DNA of 64,000 nt, taken from positions 1 to 64,000 of the forward strand of contig CBFIHR010000014.1 of NCBI GenBank assembly GCA_965662365.1, given 5' to 3'. This stretch comes from CAWVWD01 sp965662365. GTDB taxonomy: Bacteria; Bacteroidota; Bacteroidia; Chitinophagales; Saprospiraceae. The notes beneath the pieces are model-generated. The model was given only the letters and a program-made list of their open reading frames with translations, did no database searches and was not told the origin of the DNA. Shown piece by piece: positions 9,342 through 17,443 of this stretch. A program made the position numbers and the translations under genes. Positions within the stretch are counted from its first letter, which is position 1. Every line of letters begins with the position of its first letter.

Positions 9342-9501
9342 TATATATTTTGAAATGTTTTGAATAATTATCTAACTTTATTTTTGATTTTTTATAATTT
9401 GCAACCAAAATAGTTGATAATTCATTTATATTCAAAGATAATTTCAAAATTCGACAGAACAAATAAGAAAACCCAATTCTGACAGTTAGTAATAAAGATG
9501 C

Positions 9502-11391
9502 ATGAGAGAGACGAAATTCATTAAACAAAACAAACAAAAATGGCGGGAATTCGAACGAACCCTGGAGTCGAATAAAAAAGATCCCGACAAACTGAGCAAT
9601 TTATTTATTCAGATTACAGATGATTTGTCGTTCTCTCGAACATTTTACCCAAACCGTTCTGTGCGGGTTTACCTCAATCATTTAGCACAAAATGTATTTT
9701 ATAATATTTATAAAAATCGAAAATCGAAAAGGCGAAATTTTATTCGATTTTGGACCGATGAGTTGCCTCAAATTATGTTTGAAGCAAGACGAGATTTATT
9801 GGTTGCCTTTGTATTGTTTCTTTTTGCGTTTACAATCGGTGCCGTTTCTACGTATATGAATTCTGAATTTCCTCGGGTAATTCTGGGCGATATGTACGTC
9901 GATATGACGATTGAAAATATTAGGGATGGTGATCCAATGCGGGTTTATAAAAATGACAACGAGCTAATATCATCTTTATCAATTACGTTGAATAACTTAA
10001 AAGTTGCTTTTTTTACTTTTGTTGGAGGCGTATTTTTTATGATCGGCACGTTAGGTATAATGCTATACAATGGTATTATGGTTGGTGCGTTTCAGACGTT
10101 TTTTGCCATGCAAGATTCTTACGCTTTCAAAGAATCTTTATTAACAATTTGGATTCACGGAACTTTAGAAATCTCGGCTATCATCTTGGCTGGTGCAGCC
10201 GGTTTGACGATGGGCAGAGGTTTAGTTTTTCCAGGAACATACTCTCGAATACAAGCTTTTCAAGTATCGGCAAGACGAGGTGTAAAAATCATGTTAGGCA
10301 TTTTTCCAATTTTTATAATTGCAGGATTTGTTGAAGGTTTTGTCACTCGACACACTGAAACGCCAGATGCTATTCGAGCAATTTTTATTATTTTGTGCTT
10401 TCTTTTCGTAATAACTTATTATGTTATTTATCCATATCGAAAGGCAAAAAGAGGGTTCGTTTCAGGTATTAATGAAACAAATTTAGCACCGACACAATCT
10501 GATAAAATTGATTTTCTAAACATAAAATCCAACGGTGGTATTTTTACGGACACTTTTGTTTTTTATCGAAAATATTTAAAACAGATAAGTTGGATTGCTG
10601 TCGTTGGAGCAATGGTTTATACTGCTGTATTATTAGGTATTTATGGGTATGAATTACCTCAAAGTATGATGTTTAGACGTTGGGCAGTTCAATATCTACC
10701 GTCATGGTACATTCACGCAGAGAATATCGGTCAACTATTTGATTATAGCAATAAGTCCATCTTGATGTTACTGAATACCTTCTTATTTTCAACGATTATT
10801 TTCGCTAATTTAAAATGGCTGAAAGCCGAGCAAAGTGGCGAAAAACAAGCCTTTTTATTCGAGCGAAAGAATTTGACAGCCAATGCTATAAATTTCATCA
10901 AAATTGCGGTAGTCGTTTTATTAATTCAGTTTGCGGTTTTATTGATTCCCTATGGCTGGATAATTTTGATTTTGCCAATTATTATGTTGTGGCTAAGTAG
11001 TTTAATTTTAGAAAAGAAGAATCTATTTACAGGAGTTGGTCGAGCCGTGACCTTGTTTACAGGTTCCATATTTAACACTTATGGCTTGGCATTGATGATA
11101 TTTTTGGTCATCATGGTTTTTTCATTTGTTACAAATACCGAAATGACGTGGTATTTATTAGATGTTTTAGGTTGGAACTTTGCGAATCGAGTAGAGGTGA
11201 CCAATACTTTTTTATACGGAGCGTTGGTATTTTTATTCACAATTAGTTTTGGTTTCTTTTTACCAATATTAACGGCAGCTTATGGTATTTTGTATTATTC
11301 TTTGGTAGAGATTCGAGATGCGGTATCATTAAGAAAACGCATTCAAACGATTGGCGAAACGCAAAAAGCGTACGGATTGGATAAGGAATAA
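9502..11391 (+). CDS. Stage II sporulation protein M (SpoIIM/DUF95) family membrane protein, 629 aa
   Basis: Polytopic inner-membrane protein. After a ~90-residue cytoplasmic N-terminus (KWREFERTLESNKKDPDKLSN...), hydrophobic segments begin at RDLLVAFVLFLFAFTIGAV (~residue 95). The SpoIIM core contains NNLKVAFFTFVGGVFFMIGTLGIMLYNG and IWIHGTLEISAIILAGAAGL, the His-Gly...Glu pattern typical of the family. The second half (from ~350) adds further membrane segments, making it longer than the minimal SpoIIM domain, as is usual in Bacteroidota. It is the first gene of a forward block with DUF4129, DUF4350, MoxR and DUF58. ATG 9502 is preferred over ATG 9498, which is out of frame and stops at once. 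The organism need not sporulate; the name is historical. Confidence 0.85.
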   Translation: MRETKFIKQNKQKWREFERTLESNKKDPDKLSNLFIQITDDLSFSRTFYPNRSVRVYLNHLAQNVFYNIYKNRKSKRRNFIRFWTDELPQIMFEARRDLLVAFVLFLFAFTIGAVSTYMNSEFPRVILGDMYVDMTIENIRDGDPMRVYKNDNELISSLSITLNNLKVAFFTFVGGVFFMIGTLGIMLYNGIMVGAFQTFFAMQDSYAFKESLLTIWIHGTLEISAIILAGAAGLTMGRGLVFPGTYSRIQAFQVSARRGVKIMLGIFPIFIIAGFVEGFVTRHTETPDAIRAIFIILCFLFVITYYVIYPYRKAKRGFVSGINETNLAPTQSDKIDFLNIKSNGGIFTDTFVFYRKYLKQISWIAVVGAMVYTAVLLGIYGYELPQSMMFRRWAVQYLPSWYIHAENIGQLFDYSNKSILMLLNTFLFSTIIFANLKWLKAEQSGEKQAFLFERKNLTANAINFIKIAVVVLLIQFAVLLIPYGWIILILPIIMLWLSSLILEKKNLFTGVGRAVTLFTGSIFNTYGLALMIFLVIMVFSFVTNTEMTWYLLDVLGWNFANRVEVTNTFLYGALVFLFTISFGFFLPILTAAYGILYYSLVEIRDAVSLRKRIQTIGETQKAYGLDKE

Positions 11392-11465
11392 TTGAACTCT
11401 TTCTCAATCCTCATATTTCAATCTATTCTAAGGGAAAGGTCAGGAATGCGTTAAAACAAAATTAA

Positions 11466-12281
11466 ATGATAAATAAAACCGGTCATACTGTTAATCAAAT
11501 GCGAACATTCAGAATAAGTAATTTTATCCCAATGTATTATAAAACTGTCAGCCGTTTAACTTTTATCACTATTTTATTACTTGGTTTGCCAATGTTCTTA
11601 TCCGCACAATACAGCTACGAAGAACAACGGATTAAGGAAAAGCCTTTTAGTGAATCGAAGTGGAAAAAACTTAAACGAGATATTGATTATTCGGGAACGT
11701 TTAAGGAAGAAAGAGAAGCCGCTAAAGAGTCAACAGAACAGCCTGAAGAAGGACGAAGAGGTGAAGAACAAACTTCACAAACTCCACAAAACACAAGAAA
11801 TTGGTCAAATCGCTCGATGTTTCAAGGAAGTGATGCATTGAAATATATCTTTTTTGCAGTAGCGATTGCGGCACTTGTCTTCATATTGTGGCGGATCGTT
11901 CAAGCTCAAATGAAACTTAAAAATTCAACGGTTAAAAAAAGACAGATTATAGATATGGAGCAATCCGTTGATGAAATTGAAGAATCCGATTTAGAGCGAT
12001 TTTTGCGAGAGGCCTTGGGAAGTGACGATTATAAAATGGCGATTCGAGTTTATTACCTAATGATTATCAAAGGGTTATCAGATAAGAAATTGATAACATG
12101 GAAAAAGGATAAAACCAATACGACTTATATCCGAGAAATGAGAAAAACGGATTATTATGAACGTTTCAAGCAAGTGACACGAGATTTTGAAAAAGCTTGG
12201 TTTGGTGAAAATGAAATAACAAAAACTGATTTTCAGCGGTTACAACCACAATTTCAAAGTTTTGTGAACACTATTAAATAA
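11466..12281 (+). CDS. DUF4129-type membrane protein, 271 aa
   Basis: Second gene of the SpoIIM-MoxR-DUF58 block. An N-terminal hydrophobic segment (SRLTFITILLLGLPMFLSAQ) looks like a signal peptide. ATG codons at 11499 or 11532 are alternative starts that would shorten the n-region to a more usual length. A charged periplasmic stretch (EEREAAKESTEQPEEGRRG) follows. Next come a membrane segment (YIFFAVAIAALVFILWRIVQA, ~residues 125-145) and the cytoplasmic DUF4129 domain, with LERFLREALGSDDYKMAIRVYYLMIIKGL and FEKAWFGENEITKTDFQRL. Probably part of a membrane complex with its neighbours; no activity is known from sequence. Confidence 0.78.
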   Translation: MINKTGHTVNQMRTFRISNFIPMYYKTVSRLTFITILLLGLPMFLSAQYSYEEQRIKEKPFSESKWKKLKRDIDYSGTFKEEREAAKESTEQPEEGRRGEEQTSQTPQNTRNWSNRSMFQGSDALKYIFFAVAIAALVFILWRIVQAQMKLKNSTVKKRQIIDMEQSVDEIEESDLERFLREALGSDDYKMAIRVYYLMIIKGLSDKKLITWKKDKTNTTYIREMRKTDYYERFKQVTRDFEKAWFGENEITKTDFQRLQPQFQSFVNTIK

Positions 12282-12359
12282 TTGTTTGAATATTTCGAAA
12301 ATACTCGAATATTTAAATAGTCAAGCATTTGGCAAGTATTTGAATAATCATTGCAAAAA
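12282..12359. repeat. AT-rich gap built from degenerate TTTGAATATT repeats
   Basis: The 78-bp gap contains GTTTGAATATTTCGAA (12284-12299), which recurs exactly at 51478-51493. Degenerate copies follow (CTCGAATATTT, GTATTTGAATAAT). It separates two genes of one block, so transcription probably reads through. Confidence 0.4.
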
Positions 12360-13664
12360 ATGAATCAAAAAAATATACGATATATATTATTAGTGGCAGT
12401 GATCGTTTTGGCAACGGTCTTCTTTTTTCTGAATCGGAATCAAAAAAATGAGTACGATTGGACAGAAAATTACAGAGAAGAAAGCCGTCAGCCCTATGGT
12501 ACTTTTTTGGTTTTCAAGATGTTAGAGTCGCATTTTGAAGGTAAAGAATTCACCAAAATGGATACGAAGTTATCTGAGAACATGCCGACAAAAACGAAGG
12601 AAGTTGCAAACTATATTTTTATTGGCGAGGGGATGTTTCTGGATTCGGCAGACTTACAAACCCTACTCGGTTTTGCGGAAAATGGAAATAATGTTTTTAT
12701 CTCGGCTAAGAGTTTTTCACAAACCTTAATGGAAGATTACTTATATGATTATTCAGCGAATTGTGAGGTGTTCTGGGAAGGATTAGAAGTCAATCGGGAT
12801 ACTGCAGCGACGCTGAATTTTTTCCATAAAAATCTGGTGCAAGAGGAAGGCACTATGTTTAGATATGCTCGCAATGATGAAACTGTTCCGTATCGTTGGC
12901 ATTATTTCAATAAAAATTACTTTTGTGGCAACGAGTATTATGATTATGAAACTTTTCGGAGTATTGGCGATATGAACGATGATGAGGTGAACTTTGTCAA
13001 AGTACCTTTTGGTGAAGGGAATTTTTACCTGCATTCTACCCCTTTAGCTTTTACGAATTATCACATGATTGAAGAATATGGTTTGGCTTACGCCAATAAG
13101 GTTTTTGCTCACTTAGACGAGGGCGATATTTATTGGGATGCCTTTAATCATGTCGGGGAAGTTCAACCTCAAAACGACGACGAAGATGATGAAATATTCG
13201 AGCCTGTGAGTTTATCTGATAAAAGTCCGCTGGAATATATTTTATCACAAGATTCGTTGCGTTGGGCGTGGTACTTATTATTAGCGTTGGGAGCGTTGTA
13301 TTTGATTTTTAGAGCCAAACGTCGTCAGCGAATTGTCCCTGTCAATGAACCAAATACGAATACATCGTTAGAATTTATTGAGTCGATCGGTCGATTATAT
13401 TTTCAACAAAACAATCACAAAAAGTTAGAAGAACAGAAAATGAAGCTATTTCTCGGCTTTATTCGAGAGCGGTATAATTTGCCTGTTCATAATACTGATC
13501 ATCAATTTATTGATAAATTAATTTTAGTTTCTGGTGTCCCTGAACAAAAGGTCAAAGCGATTTTTTCATTGTATGAAAGTCACTCGAAAAAGCCAGAAAT
13601 TTTTGAAGAACAACTGATTAATTTCCATCAGGCGATGGACTATTTTTATAAAAATTGTAAATGA
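12360..13664 (+). CDS. DUF4350-domain membrane protein, 434 aa
   Basis: Third gene of the block. ATG 12360 gives an N-terminal membrane anchor (IRYILLVAVIVLATVFFFL). The periplasmic DUF4350 domain begins YDWTENYREESRQPYGTFLVFKMLESHF and contains YIFIGEGMFLDSADLQTLLGFAENGNNVFIS, a pattern related to glutamine-amidotransferase-like folds. A second membrane segment (WAWYLLLALGALYLIF, ~residues 300-316) precedes a cytoplasmic tail. A TTG nine bases upstream is in frame but less likely. The topology (periplasmic domain between two anchors) and the neighbours suggest a membrane partner of the MoxR ATPase. Specific role unknown. Confidence 0.8.
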   Translation: MNQKNIRYILLVAVIVLATVFFFLNRNQKNEYDWTENYREESRQPYGTFLVFKMLESHFEGKEFTKMDTKLSENMPTKTKEVANYIFIGEGMFLDSADLQTLLGFAENGNNVFISAKSFSQTLMEDYLYDYSANCEVFWEGLEVNRDTAATLNFFHKNLVQEEGTMFRYARNDETVPYRWHYFNKNYFCGNEYYDYETFRSIGDMNDDEVNFVKVPFGEGNFYLHSTPLAFTNYHMIEEYGLAYANKVFAHLDEGDIYWDAFNHVGEVQPQNDDEDDEIFEPVSLSDKSPLEYILSQDSLRWAWYLLLALGALYLIFRAKRRQRIVPVNEPNTNTSLEFIESIGRLYFQQNNHKKLEEQKMKLFLGFIRERYNLPVHNTDHQFIDKLILVSGVPEQKVKAIFSLYESHSKKPEIFEEQLINFHQAMDYFYKNCK

Positions 13665-13667
13665 TGC

Positions 13668-13776
13668 GAGTTGCGGGTTACGAGTTGCGAGTTTGACAAA
13701 CTAACGACAGATTTTATGTTGATTCCCCGAATTATCGGGGCAAGCTGTCAAACTCGCAACCCGCAACTCGCAACCC
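13668..13776. repeat. 31-bp imperfect inverted repeat of 7-bp units with a central CCCCGA hairpin
   Basis: The left arm (13668-13698) consists of heptads GCGAGTT, GCGGGTT, ACGAGTT, GCGAGTT and then TGACA. The right arm (13746-13776) is TGTCA followed by AACTCGC, AACCCGC, AACTCGC, AACCC. The arms match at 27 of 31 positions, and the mismatches are all A/G changes that still allow G-U pairing in at least one direction. The loop holds CCCCGA-ATTA-TCGGGG (13725-13740). The structure fills the gap between DUF4350 and MoxR, and its right arm ends 13 bases before the MoxR start codon. Confidence 0.75.
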
Positions 13777-13789
13777 AAAACAAACATAA

Positions 13790-14818
13790 ATGGAAAACGA
13801 AAACTTCGATTATCATCACGAGGAAAATCAAGAAAATGAGCAATCACAGGCGTTTGCAAATAATGGTTTAGATGTATATAAAATTAGTGATGCCGTAGAA
13901 AATATTAAGAACGAGATTCAGAAAATCGTTATTGGTCAGGACACAACGATTGATTTGTTACTGGCCGGAATCTTTGCAAATGGACATGTTTTAATGGAAG
14001 GTGTACCCGGTATTGCAAAAACTTTGATTGCGAATCTATTGGCCAAAACGATTTCAGTGGACTTTAACCGAATCCAATTTACGCCAGATTTGATGCCTTC
14101 CGATGTGATAGGAACAACGATTTATAATTTGCAAACTTCACAGTTTACCTTTAATAAAGGGCCAGTTTTTTCAAACGTCGTTTTAATTGATGAAATCAAT
14201 CGTTCGCCAGCGAAAACACAAGCTGCTTTGTTTGAAGTGATGCAAGAAGCACAGGTTTCTGTTGACGGACAGACTTATGAAATGGGCTATCCGTTCTTTG
14301 TCGTAGCGACACAAAACCCGATTGAGCAAGAAGGAACGTATAAATTGCCCGAAGCACAACTCGACCGTTTTATGTTCAAAATTAATTTGGAATATCCATC
14401 TTTCGAGGAAGAAAAGGCTATTTTAATGCGATTCAAAAACGATTTCGGAATGAAAAAAACGGAAAAAGTGAAAGCTGTTTTTTCTGCCGCTGAAATCCGT
14501 GAATGTCGTGCTATTGTAGAACAGGTTTTTATCAAAGATGAACTGTTGCATTACATCGCTGCGATTGTGAATAACACTCGCAATAACGGTGATTTATTCT
14601 TAGGTGCTTCGCCTCGTGCCTCTTTGGCAATGATGAAAACATCAAAAGCGATTGCTGCCATGAATGGCCGTGATTTCGTTACGCCAGATGATATTCGTGT
14701 AGTCGCTTATCCTGTTCTAAATCATAGAATTATCCTAACTCCTGAACGTGAAATGGAAGGTTATACAGCGAAGGATGTTATTGAGGATATTATTAAGAAA
14801 ATTGAAGTACCGAGGTAG
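13790..14818 (+). CDS. MoxR-family AAA+ ATPase, 342 aa
   Basis: Cytoplasmic MoxR AAA+ ATPase, normally acting as a chaperone with a DUF58/VWA partner. Walker A GVPGIAKT is at residues 71-78, Walker B VLIDEINR with D134/E135, sensor 1 region VATQNPIEQEGTYKLPEAQLDRF, and the C-terminal lid with GASPRASLAMMKTSKA. The N-terminus carries a ~30-residue acidic, Asn/Gln-rich extension before the conserved domain. The gene follows the long inverted repeat. It is normally adjacent to DUF58, but here two small ORFs intervene. Confidence 0.93.
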   Translation: MENENFDYHHEENQENEQSQAFANNGLDVYKISDAVENIKNEIQKIVIGQDTTIDLLLAGIFANGHVLMEGVPGIAKTLIANLLAKTISVDFNRIQFTPDLMPSDVIGTTIYNLQTSQFTFNKGPVFSNVVLIDEINRSPAKTQAALFEVMQEAQVSVDGQTYEMGYPFFVVATQNPIEQEGTYKLPEAQLDRFMFKINLEYPSFEEEKAILMRFKNDFGMKKTEKVKAVFSAAEIRECRAIVEQVFIKDELLHYIAAIVNNTRNNGDLFLGASPRASLAMMKTSKAIAAMNGRDFVTPDDIRVVAYPVLNHRIILTPEREMEGYTAKDVIEDIIKKIEVPR

Positions 14819-14844
14819 ATTGTTTGATTGTTTTAATAAAATGA

Positions 14845-15033
14845 ATGTCTAATAATAATGAGATTGTAGGGACGAATTTTGATTGGAATTTATTTGGTTA
14901 TGAAATAGACTTTTTAGAAATGGTGATTGAAATACATGACGAATTGTTAAAACAAGGGAAAACGCTCGAACTTACTAAATGTCCAAGTATGAAAGCTTTT
15001 AGAGAAAAGACGGAACGGATATTAAATGAATAA
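14845..15033 (+). CDS. Small hypothetical protein, 62 aa
   Basis: Short soluble acidic protein (starts MSNNNEIVGTNFDWNLFGYE, helical in the second half). I do not recognise it. It sits 26 bp after moxR and 11 bp before the next ORF, on the same strand. ATG 14845 is the only sensible start because ATG 14841 stops after three codons. It has no membrane segment and no cysteine pair beyond a single Cys. Support comes from position and codon pattern resembling its neighbours rather than from homology. Confidence 0.55.
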   Translation: MSNNNEIVGTNFDWNLFGYEIDFLEMVIEIHDELLKQGKTLELTKCPSMKAFREKTERILNE

Positions 15034-15044
15034 ATTGTTACAAA

Positions 15045-15494
15045 ATGAAAACTACTTTTACAATAATTTTGGTCTTGTTATTCACTTTCCAAATCTATGA
15101 TTATATAAAAGATAAAAATAGATTAGAATTTACAAAAATGGAATATAACCAAAACGCTATTACTAACGAGCAGATAAAAACTTATAAGTTTTTATCTGAT
15201 ATGTACCGAGATCCTTATTTTCCGAATAACTGTGTTGATATGGGAAAAAATCTTTTGATAAAATTGTGTTTGGATATTGAGGAAAAACAGCCCAAAACAT
15301 TAGAAGATTTGTACATTTTGACGCATGAAACGACAGACCGTTTTAATGATTTGGAGGAAGTTTTTTATGAAAATGGAAGCGAGATTGAAACAGTAGCAAG
15401 AGAAGCTATTTGTGAGGATTTTCGACAAATTGCAACAGCCTATGGATTTCAAAACGCTGATTTAGAGGAGCTTGTAGCGACGAGAGATTGGTAA
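15045..15494 (+). CDS. Hypothetical exported or membrane-anchored protein, 149 aa
   Basis: Not recognised. The N-terminus KTTFTIILVLLFTFQIYDYIK is a single hydrophobic segment without an obvious cleavage site, so it could be a membrane anchor. The rest is acidic and helical, with three cysteines (in NNCVDMG, IKLCLDI and EAICEDF). It starts 11 bp after the 62-aa ORF and ends 37 bp before DUF58, inside what is usually an uninterrupted MoxR-DUF58 pair. The two small genes may be a lineage-specific insertion or diverged components of the same complex. Confidence 0.6.
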   Translation: MKTTFTIILVLLFTFQIYDYIKDKNRLEFTKMEYNQNAITNEQIKTYKFLSDMYRDPYFPNNCVDMGKNLLIKLCLDIEEKQPKTLEDLYILTHETTDRFNDLEEVFYENGSEIETVAREAICEDFRQIATAYGFQNADLEELVATRDW

Positions 15495-15531
15495 ACTAAA
15501 TCAGAATACAACAATACAACGACAGATTTCA

Positions 15532-16863
15532 ATGAAATTAATTAAAAACTTATATTTAACAAATCTATTTTTCTACATTTTCAGTGGAATTATCGCCTTA
15601 TTTATCGCCAGTTTTGTCGTAGAATTTTTATTCCCGATAGCACAGGCGTTATTGGTGATTTCGATTGCCGTTTTGGTAGTAGATTTGTTGTTGGTGTTTC
15701 ACCCGCAAGCGGATGTGACATGCGAGCGTATTTTACCAAAAGTATTTTCATTGAATGATGAAAATCCAATTCGGTTGGTGTTGTATAATAGTTATTCGCT
15801 GCCGCTAAATTTGACGATAATTGACGAGATTCCCGATCAATTTGAGGAACGTGATTTTGTGCGAAAGCTGCAATTAGCACCTTATCAAGAAGAAGAAATT
15901 GCTTATGCTTTAGTACCAAAATCCCGAGGCGAATATGTTTTTAATGCGGTGAATATCTTTATGAGTTCAACTTTTGGTTTGGTAGAACGTCGTGAAGTGA
16001 AAGATCTGAAGAAAGCCCTGCCTGTTTATCCGTCAATTATTCAAATGAAAAACTTTGAATTAAAAGCCTTTTCGAGAACCTCGACTTTACAAGGTGTAAA
16101 ACGGTTGCGTCGTTTAGGACATAGTTATGAATTTGAGCAAATCAAAAACTACGTTCGTGGAGATGATTATCGCAGTATCAATTGGAAAGCGACAAGCCGT
16201 CAAGGAGAATTGATGGTCAATCAATATGAGGACGAAAAAGCACAGCAAGTTTATTGCATGATTGACAAAAGTCGGGTAATGAAAATGCCGTTTAACGGTT
16301 TGAGTTTGTTGGATTATGCAATTAATACAAGTTTGGTGATTTCTAATGTCGCCTTAAAAAAGTACGATAGGGCAGGATTGTTGACTTTTTCGGATAAAAT
16401 CGGGACGGTCGTCAAAGCAGAACGCAACGCTTCGCAAATCAACAAAATCTTACAAGCATTGTATCGAGAGCAAGAACGACATTTGGAAGCCAATTATGAA
16501 TTGTTGTATCAGGCATCGAGGCGAGTAGTGAAGGGTAGGAGTTTGATCTTTTTGTTTACCAATTTTGAAAGTTTATTTGCCGCAGAACGTGTTTTACCAA
16601 TCTTGAGAAAGATTAATAACTTGCATTTATTGGTCGTTGTCTTTTTTGAAAATACGGAAATTATCGACTATTCTGAAAAGGAAGTCACCAACGTAGAGGA
16701 AATTTATTTTCAAACAATTGCTCAAAAATTCATTTCAGAAAAACAGCAAATCATACAAAAACTCCGTCAATACGGCATTCAAGCAATTTCGACTTCGCCG
16801 AATGAATTATCAATTAACACCATTAATAAGTATTTAGAATTGAAATCGAGAGGTTTGATTTAA
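15532..16863 (+). CDS. DUF58-domain protein, 443 aa
   Basis: Partner protein of MoxR ATPases. Two adjacent hydrophobic segments at the N-terminus (LFFYIFSGIIALFIASFVVEFL and ALLVISIAVLVVDLLLVF) anchor it. The DUF58 signature YEFEQIKNYVRGDDYRSINW with KATSRQGELMVNQYEDEK is at about residues 199-236. The C-terminal third resembles a von Willebrand A-type fold (VYCMIDKSRVMK for the MIDAS region, then SLIFLFTNFES). It is the last gene of the block; the intergenic region after it has no strong terminator. Confidence 0.9.
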   Translation: MKLIKNLYLTNLFFYIFSGIIALFIASFVVEFLFPIAQALLVISIAVLVVDLLLVFHPQADVTCERILPKVFSLNDENPIRLVLYNSYSLPLNLTIIDEIPDQFEERDFVRKLQLAPYQEEEIAYALVPKSRGEYVFNAVNIFMSSTFGLVERREVKDLKKALPVYPSIIQMKNFELKAFSRTSTLQGVKRLRRLGHSYEFEQIKNYVRGDDYRSINWKATSRQGELMVNQYEDEKAQQVYCMIDKSRVMKMPFNGLSLLDYAINTSLVISNVALKKYDRAGLLTFSDKIGTVVKAERNASQINKILQALYREQERHLEANYELLYQASRRVVKGRSLIFLFTNFESLFAAERVLPILRKINNLHLLVVVFFENTEIIDYSEKEVTNVEEIYFQTIAQKFISEKQQIIQKLRQYGIQAISTSPNELSINTINKYLELKSRGLI

Positions 16864-16937
16864 AAGTAAATCAATGGCTTTTACCTTCCTTCCTATCTAT
16901 ACGACGTTTCAGTGGAATTTTTTTCATAGATTATGAG

Positions 16938-16955
16938 ATGTGTATTATATCACAT
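16938..16955. promoter_or_regulatory. Candidate ArsR-family operator upstream of the regulator gene
   Basis: Inverted repeat ATGTG (16938-16942), 8-bp spacer, CACAT (16951-16955), with partial symmetry continuing inwards. It is 45 bp upstream of the arsR-type start and flanked by direct repeats CATAGATTAT (16925-16934 and 16953-16962). The size and placement fit a dimeric winged-helix repressor controlling its own gene. Inference only. Confidence 0.45.
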
Positions 16956-17000
16956 AGATTATAAAATAATTTATCTTATTTTGTACTGAATTTAAAAGTT

Positions 17001-17312
17001 ATGGAAGTAGTAAGAAGACGTTTATCATTTGCTAAATTGAGTAGCATCGCAAAAATTCTAAAAGTTGTCTCGCACCCTGTGCGATTAGAAATTTTAGAAA
17101 TTTTGGAAGCGGAAGAGCCATTGACGGTTTCTGAAATAAAAGAGAGCATCAATTCAACAATTGAGCAATCTATGTTATCACATCATTTAATTAAAATGAA
17201 AGATAATGGGATTTTGACTTCGTATAAAAAAGGGAAAAACAGTTATTATAGTTTGACCGACAGAACGATGATGAATATCTTTGATTGTATTGGCGTTTGT
17301 GATGTGTTTTAA
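17001..17312 (+). CDS. ArsR-family winged-helix regulator, probable sulfide/persulfide sensor, 103 aa
   Basis: Compact ArsR/SmtB-type repressor. The segment AKILKVVSHPVRLEILEILEAEEPLTVSEI is the classic N-terminal helix-turn-helix entry, followed by the recognition helix SMLSHHLIKMKDNGILTSYKKGKNSYYSL and the beta-wing. The only cysteines are C96 and C100, a CX3C pair at the extreme C-terminus (DCIGVCDVF). This differs from the two-cysteine arrangement of BigR/SqrR, where one Cys is in the helix region. Because the next two genes are a persulfide dioxygenase fusion and a sulfide:quinone reductase, it probably derepresses them on reaction with sulfane sulfur. It could instead bind a metal, but no His/Cys metal site of the ArsR/SmtB type is visible. 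Confidence 0.85.
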   Translation: MEVVRRRLSFAKLSSIAKILKVVSHPVRLEILEILEAEEPLTVSEIKESINSTIEQSMLSHHLIKMKDNGILTSYKKGKNSYYSLTDRTMMNIFDCIGVCDVF

Positions 17313-17345
17313 TATTGAATACTATTTTTTTGAGATAATACATGA

Positions 17346-17409
17346 ATGTTCTAACATATATTAATTTATAAATCAGTACCTCGTTGACATTATGTTACAT
17401 GTCTTAACA
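17346..17409. promoter_or_regulatory. Cluster of palindromes upstream of the persulfide dioxygenase gene
   Basis: ATGTT-CT-AACAT (17346-17357), GACAT-N8-ATGTC (17386-17403) and TGTTA-N7-TAACA (17393-17409) lie in the 131-bp gap between the ArsR-type gene and its likely target. They share the ACAT/ATGT half-site theme with the repeat upstream of the regulator, so they are candidate operators for it. Confidence 0.4.
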
Positions 17410-17443
17410 AGTGTCGGCACACAACTATATAAAAAAAATAACT

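Noticed and set aside
9502..11391. Evidence for endospore formation from the SpoIIM name
   Set aside because: SpoIIM-family proteins are common in non-sporulating Bacteroidota next to MoxR/DUF58; no other sporulation gene is present.
13671..13871. 66-codon frame overlapping the inverted repeat and moxR start
   Set aside because: Lies in another frame over repeat DNA and the start of a certain gene; composition follows the heptads, not a protein.
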